Positions 24,701 to 32,570 of a DNA stretch of 36,469 nt are shown here, in pieces (position 1 is the stretch's first letter; each line of letters starts with the position of its first letter). A program made the translations under genes and the position numbers. Origin of the DNA: a virus; the IMG/VR virus record IMGVR_UViG_3300031521_000199, positions 1-36,469 of that record; one strand, written 5' to 3'. A model generated the notes under the pieces. The model was not told where the DNA came from. It saw only the letters and a program-made list of their open reading frames with translations, and did not search any database.

Positions 24701-27068
24701 TTAGTCTGATATCATTAATAGCTTTTTGATTATATAAATAACCATATTTTATTCCAGCTTCAACAGAATTATCATATTTTTCCCAAAGAGATTCACCATT
24801 CGTTAATCCATCAATAAAATCAGCGTGAATTCTTTTATCATTTTTAGGTTTAATATACACTCTTGGTATACTAAAATATCTACATGGTAAAACTTGACTT
24901 GATGGATTTTCAAATGTTATTGGCAACGGTGGTGTTTTCATTAAACCCGTCCAACCAAAATCACTTCCGGTCCAACTCACCCCAATTTGATAATCAGGAT
25001 CTGATTCAGATGAAGAATAAAAGTTTCCGTACACCTCTGAAATTTTCAACCCACTTTCCAAGTCTTGTAGTTCAGTTGCAGATGGGATAAACCAATCTGA
25101 ATATCCACCGTTTGTTAATGAAACTACATAATTTGCAGCAGTTGCATCACTACCTATTGCACTTATAACAGATAATGTATTACTATATCCATCACCAATA
25201 TTCATACTTGTTACACCATTAGTTATATTTGGTGAAAAATTCATTGGACTTGCAGATGGTGTTCCAATTATAATACCTTTCCAAAGATTTTTATCATAAC
25301 CTGGATCATGTGGTGAAAATACATAACCAACTTTTCCACCTTCTAATGTAGTACCAAGAACTGGTGGTACATCTACCCATTTACTTTGTTCAATTAAATC
25401 AACTATTCCTTGTACGTTAAGTCCACTATCTTTTAATAATTTACCTGAATCATCTGTAAATGTTGGAAAATTATTCATAACAGAACCAGTTGGTCCTTTA
25501 ACATTATCTTCCAAACCATCAATAATATTTGATGGTACCCTTTTTTCATTAGTTGGTATAATATGAATTTTATCTTCTATACTAACAATATTATAAACAT
25601 ATGATTCATCATTATTATAATTACCATATGCACCATCAGTTGTATTAAAAATTTGTAATATTGGATCACCATTATTATATTTTGTTGTAGCTAAATTTTC
25701 AACTAACCATGTTTGTGTGCCAATAGTTACAGATGTGTATTTATTTCCATCTATATCTGAAACAGTAGTTTCTGTATTACCATTATCTCTAATACAACGA
25801 ATAGAAGCACCCGTACTCTTTTGTGTTTGATATAAACTTATATATCCACTCCATGTACCAATATTAGCATAATAAGCATAATCATTATCAAATTGTATTG
25901 ATGTCCACAAAAATGTTGTAGAACCATATGATGAATAATTATCATAATATGTATCATGAATTCCACTTGGTAATAAATCAAACCCAAATTGATTTGTTGC
26001 AACATTATTAGGTGCTACCCAATGAGTAGTACCACTTTCTTTTAATGCACTACCTGCTACATTTACACCACCACAAAAATTAATTAATGTTGTAAATTCA
26101 TCCATTGTAGGTACATGCCATCCGATTGGTGCAATACCCCTTGTGTCAGATGCTGCATAAAAATTATATAATCTACCATTTGTTATATTTTTTGTATCCA
26201 TTGATGGTGAATTTTCCCATAATGTAGGTAAATCATCAATAATACTTGCATGAATTTTTTTATCATTTATAGGTTGAATATGTGTTAAATCTTCAACTAC
26301 TATAATATCATAAACATTTGATTCATCGTTATTATATGCAGTTACTGCACCAAGTGTTCCACTAAAATTAGAAAGAATAGGATCACCATTTTGATAATGT
26401 GTAACAGCAAGGTTTTGTTGTAACCAAACTTGATTTCCAATTGTTACTGAATGATAAGTATCACCATCAATTATTACATCACCTTCATTTATGGAATTGT
26501 CTTTTAGTAGACGAATACCTCTTCCACTTGCCATTGAGTAATTATTACTACTATTAATAGCTTGTCCAATATACATGTATATACCAAAAGCCCCACTGAC
26601 ACCGTTAGATTTATTTCCCCATATTTCTGCAAAAGTTCCCTTATAATTAAATCCACCATCATAATACCCATTTAATCTTGCATTAAACTGATAAATATCA
26701 AGTCCACCATCTATAATACTAATTAATTTAGCTGATTGGGTAGCATCATTTCCAATAAAAGTTAAAAGTATATTCCATTCTATATCAGTTGGTACATGCC
26801 ACCCAACAGGAGCTATCCCTCTCGTATCAGTTGCTGCATACCAATTATATAATCTACCGTATTTAATTTGTTTTTGTTGAATTGTTGAATTTTCCCACAT
26901 CCCATTAATTGCATTAACCCATACACCATCTGTTTTGTGTAAATATTCTTCACCTGTATCATTAAAATGTATTACTTGACCAATTGAATAACCATTATTT
27001 AGTGTATAATCACCACCATTTAATTCTGTTGTTATATCAATAAATATCTTTGGTTGAATTTTTTTCAT
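21786..27068 (-). CDS. Giant multidomain tail fibre (FISUMP, DUF1566, Asp-box, solenoid)
   Basis: A 1760-residue protein, probably a long receptor-binding fibre. Order: FISUMP 1 (about 67-250, GRLYNWYAATDTRGIAPVGW), FISUMP 2 (about 290-493), a phage linker GPTGSVMNNFPTF..DSGKLLKDSG, a DUF1566/Lcl-like domain (about 567-740, GGYSDWFIPSATELQDL), and FISUMP 3 (about 773-957, more divergent). An Asp-box-like region follows (about 973-1240, with SIDGGMIW, STDGFIWD, SSDGINWN, SINGGESF, SSDGITWI), suggesting a beta-propeller. Next come the shared fibre module with DYQTVHKIP and GYIYRRIDTFQNNDIPFDFR (about 1310-1520), about twenty nonapeptide solenoid units (about 1530-1710), and a shared end (KELFVN..MTIVDANA). 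It lies between two glycosyltransferase genes. Confidence 0.8.
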   Translation of the reverse strand: MKKIQPKIFIDITTELNGGDYTLNNGYSIGQVIHFNDTGEEYLHKTDGVWVNAINGMWENSTIQQKQIKYGRLYNWYAATDTRGIAPVGWHVPTDIEWNILLTFIGNDATQSAKLISIIDGGLDIYQFNARLNGYYDGGFNYKGTFAEIWGNKSNGVSGAFGIYMYIGQAINSSNNYSMASGRGIRLLKDNSINEGDVIIDGDTYHSVTIGNQVWLQQNLAVTHYQNGDPILSNFSGTLGAVTAYNNDESNVYDIIVVEDLTHIQPINDKKIHASIIDDLPTLWENSPSMDTKNITNGRLYNFYAASDTRGIAPIGWHVPTMDEFTTLINFCGGVNVAGSALKESGTTHWVAPNNVATNQFGFDLLPSGIHDTYYDNYSSYGSTTFLWTSIQFDNDYAYYANIGTWSGYISLYQTQKSTGASIRCIRDNGNTETTVSDIDGNKYTSVTIGTQTWLVENLATTKYNNGDPILQIFNTTDGAYGNYNNDESYVYNIVSIEDKIHIIPTNEKRVPSNIIDGLEDNVKGPTGSVMNNFPTFTDDSGKLLKDSGLNVQGIVDLIEQSKWVDVPPVLGTTLEGGKVGYVFSPHDPGYDKNLWKGIIIGTPSASPMNFSPNITNGVTSMNIGDGYSNTLSVISAIGSDATAANYVVSLTNGGYSDWFIPSATELQDLESGLKISEVYGNFYSSSESDPDYQIGVSWTGSDFGWTGLMKTPPLPITFENPSSQVLPCRYFSIPRVYIKPKNDKRIHADFIDGLTNGESLWEKYDNSVEAGIKYGYLYNQKAINDIRLISPIGYHIPTTDEFNILIQNVGGNDIAGGVLKESGTTHWDIQLENITPSGFNALPGGIKLINSFTGLNSLSVLLTQNSAFSITDNSNSISIFDPLQMDTETKLTDLLASVRCIKDNNDLATSEILDYDGNVYHEIKLGNQIWLIENLATSHYNNGDLIGADKELQPNEFTFTQQSSISDIVSFDNTIIISDGTGNIYTSINLGSSFTKTRNSLGSETIYSGCYGNNTVIFVGNNGLVIQSIDGGMIWTSGLGALNISNNYSGYSWNGVTYGNGLYLAVSSGGPTGGLIMKSTDGFIWDLVNIGDNNSWSSVIYNEGKFHASGGGCYMNSSDGINWNTVISIQVGGYLIAEGNNIVIIMNNGGPSMNVSINGGESFTYYPNNSILGYNWAGLNYLNGKFLLTTTGAGPGNMMFSSSDGITWIPISNINHYYNATCVNNDSLVCVGAGVIGIYTINNDNYSAYDNNNSYVRVLGVTDAGIRPIDNELLDYKYIKNVQKVNNSITTTYSELLNLKLNSNLLSGVNYIISDYQTVHKIPNTNDTNIGIIEPLEVLAIDINLLSPIAYSLTYPQDIIYYNIENNQQVVSGCTKGYIYRRIDTFQNNDIPFDFRNVKFRRWQIDVTNIWDSEVEYNINEVVLYSGTNDIYICINDNITSVNPSEDNNNSWIYNGSNWKLFEWSNLNYVSVNSENWKINDDTIISCSTNYTDYNIWGDLESYKNSIYNNKINSLYISGDIIKNNNSVIFGSNIYNNIIGGNFFDNTIGSYFTDNIIGGNFKYNSIGTCFQDNSIGNYFNNNSIGTYFQANTIESYFSINIIGSNSNSNSIGSNSYYNIIGNYFRLNIIEGDFQDNIIRSSFHSNIIGSNSHSNIIGSDFYSNIIGIDFNSNTIGSQFYYNTIGGQFNYNTIGSQFYYNTIGSHFTMNNVCDNFNIMTLGIDFTSATHVYNQYTKELFVNSDYTQRLIYDKMTIVDANA
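21940..22478 (-). repeat. 27-base repeats coding the nonapeptide solenoid (1760-residue fibre)
   Basis: About twenty 27-base units; those at 21955-22045 differ at only a few bases and encode NTIGSQFYY, NTIGGQFNY, NTIGSQFYY. The near-identity points to recent expansion or gene conversion. A 130-codon open frame on the opposite strand is an artefact of the periodicity. Confidence 0.8.
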
Positions 27069-27097
27069 ATTTTTCTTTTATTTTTATTTTTATTAAT

Positions 27098-27793
27098 TTA
27101 GTTTCTCCAATGTCCGAATCCAAGATGTGAAAAATATGTATCAGATTCTGTTTTAGTTAAGTATTGAATATTAGGTATTGAATTAAAATATGTACTAACT
27201 ACATCTGGTCCACTTGTATAAATAACATCATAATCATCTACTACTGTTAATCCACATCTTTCACCACATAAATTTATTATACCTTCCATGTTAACTGATT
27301 GTGGGGTTGACATAATAAAATAGTTACTAATTCTTAAAGCTGATTCAGGAACATTATTTCTTATTTTATAACTTTTAGTTTTTTCAATAAAATCTTCTGT
27401 AATAGTTTTTTCTTCAAAAAATAAATCATTATTAGCATTTTCATTATAAAAACTTATAAACGGTTTTATAACAAGAATATCATAATCAGAATAAATTCCA
27501 CCATAATATTTCAAAACAATATATCTTGCAAAATCAGATTTCTGAATATTTAATTTATATGTATTATATGTAATTAATTCTTTTTCATTCATTAATGCAA
27601 TAACTTCACTTTCAATCCACTGAACTTGTTTAAATTCTGGATTGAAAATATCAAACCTTTCAATATAACCGTTATACACATCAGGTGTAACTGCATCATA
27701 TAACAATAATCTATGAATTATTTTTGGTATTCTATTTTCTGTTTTTGAATTTTCTAATTCTAAAACAACTTCATTATCTGTTATTTTTAACAT
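27098..27793 (-). CDS. Glycosyltransferase, GT32-like (DXD sugar-binding)
   Basis: A 231-residue protein of the OCH1/capsular-type family. The opening RIPKIIHRLLLYD resembles the usual IPKIIHQ start, and the diagnostic block NIQKSDFARYIVLKYYGGIY then SDYDILVIKPF contains the DxD motif (Asp-Tyr-Asp). Late motifs NYFIMSTPQS and TSGPDVVSTYF also fit, and it ends in LGFGHWRN. No membrane helix is seen, so it is probably cytoplasmic. It is placed between the 1480- and 1760-residue fibre genes with 30-base A-rich gaps on each side. Fibre glycosylation is inferred from position. Confidence 0.82.
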   Translation of the reverse strand: MLKITDNEVVLELENSKTENRIPKIIHRLLLYDAVTPDVYNGYIERFDIFNPEFKQVQWIESEVIALMNEKELITYNTYKLNIQKSDFARYIVLKYYGGIYSDYDILVIKPFISFYNENANNDLFFEEKTITEDFIEKTKSYKIRNNVPESALRISNYFIMSTPQSVNMEGIINLCGERCGLTVVDDYDVIYTSGPDVVSTYFNSIPNIQYLTKTESDTYFSHLGFGHWRN

Positions 27794-27823
27794 ATTTTAT
27801 TATTTTTATTTTTATTTTAATAT

Positions 27824-30800
27824 TTATTGTATTGGTAAATCTATGAAAATAATGTCATCAAATTCATCAGTATATTTAAGTATTTGTTTTTGTGATGCAG
27901 TAATAAATAATTCTTTTGAATACTGATTATAAACGTAATCTGATGATGTAAAATCTAATCCACCATTACTATTAAAGTTATCAGATACATTATTCATTTG
28001 AAAACCGCTTCCAATAATATTATTATTAAAGTTATTTCTTATTGAATTATTTTGAAAATCATCACCCATATCATTTCTATCGAACATATATCCTATTGAA
28101 TTATAACCAAAGGAATTACCTGTTGAATTATTTTGAAAGTAACTATCTATTGTATTATAACTAAAATATTTTTTAATGGAATTATATTGAAAATCGCTTC
28201 CAATATTATTATCATAAAAATTACTTCCCAACGTATTAGCATCAAAATAACTTCCTATTGTATTATCAAAAAATGCAGAACCAACAGTATTAGAAGAAAA
28301 ATTACTTCCTATTGAATTATTATAAAAACCTCCTTCTATTAAATTTCCACTAAACCTATTTTTAATAGTGTTATTATAAAATTCCCTACCAATAATATTT
28401 CCACTAAACCCACCATAAATTATATTATTGTAACAAAACCCCGAAATAGTATTGTTCATAGATGATTGACCAGTAGATCCTTCATTATTTCCACCATATA
28501 TTGTATTATTATAAAAATTACCTTCAAGTATTACTGTATTAAATGAATACATATTTTCATAACTACCAACAGTATAAGAAAAAATTGTATTGTTAATAGA
28601 ATTATAATAATGATTCCAATTACCCCACATAGTATAATCTTGATAATTAGAAGTAATTGGAATTACTGCACCACCAATATTAAACGTACTATAATAATTA
28701 TAATAACTTGAATATGTTAAATTTTTAAATGGATATAATAACCAATTAGTAGAATTAGTAGGATTAGACCAATATATAGATGTAACATCATCACTATTAT
28801 TATCAGATAAACTAACATAAATATAATCATTATAAGTAACTACATCATTTATATCATAAGTTATCCCTGATTCCCAAACATTTGTTACATTTATTTCCCA
28901 TCTTCTAAATTTTGCTTGTCTAAAATCAAAACATATATCATTGTTTTGTGTTGTATCAATTCTTCTGTAAATATACCCCATTGTACAACCAGGTGCAATT
29001 GTTTGATCATTTATATGATTATAGTAAATAACGTCTTGTGGAAATAAACTTGAATATGCTTCTGGTTTTAACTTATTTCTACTAATTGAAGTTACTAATA
29101 AAGGTTCAATATCCCCTGTATTTATATCACTTGTATTTGGTATTCTATGTACTGTTTGATAATCTGTTATAAGATAATTTTGTAAAGGTTTTAACCCATT
29201 TGCAGAAATTAAATTTGTTAATTCACTATAAGTAACATTAATAACAGAAACTGTTCCACCCCCAGGATTTTCTGAAACGATTGGTAAATTTTTAATATAT
29301 TTTGCATCTACTAAATCATTATTTTTTGGTCTTAATTCATTAGTATTCGATGTTACTGATTCATTTTTAGAAGAATATACCCAATCAGAAATATTAGATT
29401 CCCAAGAATAATTGATTGATAGTATTTGTTCATTGTTAGAATCATATGTATATTCTTCTTTAGAACTATATATCCAATTAGAAGTAGTAGTATTCCAAGT
29501 ATAATAAGTGCTTAATAATTGATTATTATTAGAATCATATGTATATTCTTCTTTAGAACTATATATCCAATTAGAAGTAGTAGTATTCCATGTATAATAT
29601 GAATACAATAATTGATTGTTATTAGAATCAAAAGCAGATTCATATTTATAATACCCTATCCAATTAGATGTATTATAATTCCATGTATAATATGAATACA
29701 ATAATTGATTGTTATTAGAGTCATAAGTAGATATATATTTTTGATTACCTATCCAATTAGAAGTATTAGAATCCCAAGAATACCCAGCATCTAATATTTT
29801 ATTATTATTAGAATCATAAGCATATTCATATTTATAATATCCTATCCAATTAGAAGTAGTAGTATTCCAAGTATAATAAGTGTTTAATGTTTCATTATTG
29901 TTTGAATCATAAGCATATTCACGTTTTTGACTACCTATCCAATTAGATGTATTAGAATCCCAAAAATAACTAACATCTAATATTCTATTATTATTAGAAT
30001 CATAAGCAGATTCATATTTATTATTATAAATCCAAAGAGAATAATAATTATTCCAAGCAGAAATTATATTTAATATTTCATTGTTATTAGAATCATATTC
30101 ATATTCATATTTAATAGTATTTTCCCAATAAGTAATACCAGAAATATTAGTTCCCCAAGTATAATCTACTTCTAATATTAAATTATTATTAGTATATGTA
30201 TATTCATATTTATAATTAAATTCCCAAACAGAATTATTAGAATCCCAATAATAATCTATTTCTGATAATCTGTTATTATTAGTATCATAAGTATATTCAT
30301 ATTTACCAACAGTTATCCAATTAGATGTATCAGAATCCCAACTATATTGTACATTTAATATTTCATTATTATTAGAATCATAAGTATATTCCCTTTTACT
30401 ATCATAATTCCAATCAGATATATTAGAATCCCAATAATAATTTATTTGTAATATTATAGAATTATTAGAATCGTATTCATATTCAGTTTTTCCGTCACCG
30501 ACCCAATTAGAAGTATTATAATCCCAACTATATTCTGCTTCTAAAATTGAATTATTATTAGAATCATATATGTATTCATTTTTATAATCACCAATCCAAT
30601 CAGAAGTATTAGAATCCCAAGAATATTCTGCATATAATATTTCATTATTATTATAATCAAAAGCATATTCATTTTTTTGTTGACCTACCCAATCAGAAAT
30701 ATTAGAATCCCATGAATAACTTGCATCTAATATTTTATTATTATTAGAATCAAAAGCATATTCATATTTATTTTTACCAATCCAATCAGAAATATTAGAA

Positions 30801-32266
30801 TCCCATAAATAACTTGCAGATAATATTTTATTGTTATAAACATTTGTAGGTATACTTATATTAGATTTAAGTTTTGAATTTTCATTATTATCAGGGTTAT
30901 TATTATGGTCATAAGCATATACATATTTACGACTACCTACCCAAGATGATGTTTCAATATCCCATTCATAAGATTCATGTAATATTTCATTATTTCTATC
31001 GTCATAAGCATTTATAGATTTTTCGTAATTTATTAGCTTGTTTAGTTCATCATCCCAATTATATTTAATATCTAATATTTGATTATTATTAGAATCATAT
31101 GTGTATTCTCCCCTGTAAACTAAAGTCCATGATGAATCACCAACATTAAAATTATAATATTCTTCTAATATATCTTGGTCACTATTATTATAAGTAGTTT
31201 CTTGTTTACCATTAGGAATCCATTTTGATGAATTAGAATCCCAATCGTAATATGTGTCTGTATATTTTTTACCATTTATAACTTCTTCCCATAAAGAATC
31301 ACTATTTGTTAATCCGTCAATAATATTTGCATTTATTCTTTTATTATCTTTAGGTTGGATATGAATTGGGTCTGTTATTGTTACAATATTATAAACATTA
31401 GATTCATCATTATTATAAGCAGTTACAGCTCCAACTGTACCACTAAAATCTGAACCTATTAAATCACCGTTTTGGTAATGAGTTTCTGCTAAATTTTGTT
31501 GTAACCAAACCTGGTCACCAATTGTAACTGAATGATAAGTATCACCGTCAATTATTACGTCTCCTTCGTTTGTTGAATTATCTTTGATAAGTCGAATAGA
31601 AAATCCAAACATTTTATCATATCCATATACTAACTCTAATTTATTAGGGAATAGTCTAAATATCCCTGGATACCCATTCCCATCATTTGAAGCAGACCAT
31701 AAATAACACCCATCATTTAATTCCCCAAAAAGGTTATTGTAAAAATATCTTGCTCCACTTCCAACAGCCATAAAATTATAATCATTTGTTGGAAGTGGAT
31801 CTCCACTATAATGATTCCAATAATTTGAATCTGTTGATTTTAATTTATACTGTGCAGTATTTATACCACCACAGAAATTAATTAATGTCTGAAATTCAGT
31901 ATAACTTGGTACATGCCATCCAACAGGTGCAATACCTCTTACATCAGTTGCAGCATACCAGTTATATAATCTACCATATTTAATAGATTTTTGTTGCATT
32001 GTTGAATTTTCCCAAAAAGATTCACCACCCCCACCTGTTCCACCTTGTGAAATAGCAGTACTTAAACTGAGTTCGGTTGAAATACGTTGTGATACTTCGG
32101 TTGTTAATTTATTACTTATACTATTATCAGATGATATTCTTTGTGTTATTTCGGTTGATAATCCAGTATTTGCGGATGTTGATCTACTATCTAAATAAAT
32201 TAAATTACCATCCATTTCTTGAATAGTTAATTTACTACCTTTTTGACCTCTTGTTACTATTCCCAT
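27824..32266 (-). CDS. Giant repeat-rich tail fibre (FISUMP, 31-residue repeats, solenoid)
   Basis: A 1480-residue protein, probably a long fibre. The N-terminus MGIVTRGQKGSKLTIQEMDG then NLIYLD resembles openings of other phage fibre proteins. A helical segment of about 50 residues follows, then a glycine hinge. FISUMP (about 93-300) opens with GRLYNWYAATDVRGIAPVGW. About 340-970 is twenty repeats of a 31-residue unit (YDSNNNxIL...YSWDSNTSNWIG..KYEYA), reminiscent of YD/RHS-type surface repeats. The shared module with DYQTVHRIP and GYIYRRIDTTQNNDICFDFR (about 1035-1230), nonapeptide solenoid units (about 1236-1426) and a C-terminus YVYNQYSKELFIT complete it. It has a strong TATATA-type late promoter candidate 28 bases from the ATG. 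It is the first gene of the adhesin operon. Confidence 0.8.
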   Translation of the reverse strand: MGIVTRGQKGSKLTIQEMDGNLIYLDSRSTSANTGLSTEITQRISSDNSISNKLTTEVSQRISTELSLSTAISQGGTGGGGESFWENSTMQQKSIKYGRLYNWYAATDVRGIAPVGWHVPSYTEFQTLINFCGGINTAQYKLKSTDSNYWNHYSGDPLPTNDYNFMAVGSGARYFYNNLFGELNDGCYLWSASNDGNGYPGIFRLFPNKLELVYGYDKMFGFSIRLIKDNSTNEGDVIIDGDTYHSVTIGDQVWLQQNLAETHYQNGDLIGSDFSGTVGAVTAYNNDESNVYNIVTITDPIHIQPKDNKRINANIIDGLTNSDSLWEEVINGKKYTDTYYDWDSNSSKWIPNGKQETTYNNSDQDILEEYYNFNVGDSSWTLVYRGEYTYDSNNNQILDIKYNWDDELNKLINYEKSINAYDDRNNEILHESYEWDIETSSWVGSRKYVYAYDHNNNPDNNENSKLKSNISIPTNVYNNKILSASYLWDSNISDWIGKNKYEYAFDSNNNKILDASYSWDSNISDWVGQQKNEYAFDYNNNEILYAEYSWDSNTSDWIGDYKNEYIYDSNNNSILEAEYSWDYNTSNWVGDGKTEYEYDSNNSIILQINYYWDSNISDWNYDSKREYTYDSNNNEILNVQYSWDSDTSNWITVGKYEYTYDTNNNRLSEIDYYWDSNNSVWEFNYKYEYTYTNNNLILEVDYTWGTNISGITYWENTIKYEYEYDSNNNEILNIISAWNNYYSLWIYNNKYESAYDSNNNRILDVSYFWDSNTSNWIGSQKREYAYDSNNNETLNTYYTWNTTTSNWIGYYKYEYAYDSNNNKILDAGYSWDSNTSNWIGNQKYISTYDSNNNQLLYSYYTWNYNTSNWIGYYKYESAFDSNNNQLLYSYYTWNTTTSNWIYSSKEEYTYDSNNNQLLSTYYTWNTTTSNWIYSSKEEYTYDSNNEQILSINYSWESNISDWVYSSKNESVTSNTNELRPKNNDLVDAKYIKNLPIVSENPGGGTVSVINVTYSELTNLISANGLKPLQNYLITDYQTVHRIPNTSDINTGDIEPLLVTSISRNKLKPEAYSSLFPQDVIYYNHINDQTIAPGCTMGYIYRRIDTTQNNDICFDFRQAKFRRWEINVTNVWESGITYDINDVVTYNDYIYVSLSDNNSDDVTSIYWSNPTNSTNWLLYPFKNLTYSSYYNYYSTFNIGGAVIPITSNYQDYTMWGNWNHYYNSINNTIFSYTVGSYENMYSFNTVILEGNFYNNTIYGGNNEGSTGQSSMNNTISGFCYNNIIYGGFSGNIIGREFYNNTIKNRFSGNLIEGGFYNNSIGSNFSSNTVGSAFFDNTIGSYFDANTLGSNFYDNNIGSDFQYNSIKKYFSYNTIDSYFQNNSTGNSFGYNSIGYMFDRNDMGDDFQNNSIRNNFNNNIIGSGFQMNNVSDNFNSNGGLDFTSSDYVYNQYSKELFITASQKQILKYTDEFDDIIFIDLPIQ
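27985..28560 (-). repeat. 27-base repeats coding the nonapeptide solenoid (1480-residue fibre)
   Basis: About twenty degenerate 27-base units encode NxIGxxFxx-type nonapeptides, including NTVGSAFFD, NTIGSYFDA and NTLGSNFYD. They are more divergent than the copies in the 1760-residue gene. Confidence 0.75.
29356..31250 (-). repeat. Tandem 93-base repeats coding 31-residue YD-like units
   Basis: About twenty head-to-tail units of 93 bases. The best conserved neighbours, near 29440-29600, are nearly identical in DNA. One unit near 30840-30910 carries an insertion, and one near 30130-30200 is slightly longer. The invariant positions are Tyr-Asp-Ser-Asn-Asn-Asn, then Trp-Asp-Ser, then Trp, then a Lys/Tyr-Glu pair. 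Copy number is probably variable. Confidence 0.85.
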
Positions 32267-32293
32267 ATAATATTTTTTATTTTTATTGTTATT

Positions 32294-32305
32294 TTTATAT
32301 ATAAA
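32294..32305. promoter_or_regulatory. Palindromic late-type promoter motif between divergent genes
   Basis: TTTATATATAAA is a perfect 12-base palindrome, 28 bases before the leftward 1480-residue fibre gene and 48 bases before the rightward Cys-rich ORF. The same palindrome occurs between the divergent resolvase and 78-residue genes. Confidence 0.45.
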
Positions 32306-32352
32306 TAAAAAATAAGTATTTTTAGTAAACTTTTTAACAAAGTATGTGTATA

Positions 32353-32499
32353 ATGGTGATGATGACTATATTAGAAAAGATAAAAAAAATAAAATTTGTT
32401 AGATTAGATACAAGTGGGTTAGAACAAACAGAAAATCCTAAATCTGACTGTTATGATTGTGGTGCAGGTATGTGTTCAATATGTAAAGGTGAACAATGA
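32353..32499 (+). CDS. Small Cys-rich protein, possible zinc finger
   Basis: A 48-codon plus-strand ORF, MVMMTILEKIKKIKFVRL onward. A basic helical start leads to a cysteine cluster, DCYDCGAGMCSICKGEQ, which has two CxxC pairs and could bind one zinc. It lies in an otherwise gene-free 286-base gap between minus-strand genes, ends just before a terminator usable on this strand, and its stop overlaps the start of another Cys-containing ORF by 3 bases. No family was recognised. Confidence 0.5.
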   Translation: MVMMTILEKIKKIKFVRLDTSGLEQTENPKSDCYDCGAGMCSICKGEQ

Positions 32500-32549
32500 A
32501 TATGGGAAAGACATGTCCGATATGTATTTGTAAAAACAAAAACCACTAA
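32496..32549 (+). CDS. Very short Cys-rich ORF overlapping the previous one
   Basis: Seventeen residues, MNMGKTCPICICKNKNH, containing CPIC and a further Cys. The ATG overlaps the stop of the preceding Cys-rich ORF (ATGA), and the stop lies in the terminator stem. Together the two ORFs carry three CxxC pairs, so they may be two coupled peptides or halves of one protein split by a frameshift. Too short to call with assurance. Confidence 0.3.
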   Translation: MNMGKTCPICICKNKNH

Positions 32550-32570
32550 AATTTAGTGGTTTTTGTTTTC
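32532..32570. terminator. Bidirectional terminator overlapping gene ends
   Basis: CAAAAACCACTAAA and TTTAGTGGTTTTTG form an inverted repeat with flanking A and T runs. The stop codons of the leftward methyltransferase gene and of the rightward 17-residue ORF both fall inside it. Confidence 0.75.

Noticed and set aside
29356-31250. Possible CRISPR or satellite array of 93-base units
   Set aside because: The repeats keep one reading frame inside a 1480-codon gene and encode a clear 31-residue protein repeat.
32353-32530. tRNA or other structured RNA in the gap left of the methyltransferase
   Set aside because: No cloverleaf, anticodon arm or CCA-like end could be built; the region reads better as small Cys-rich ORFs.
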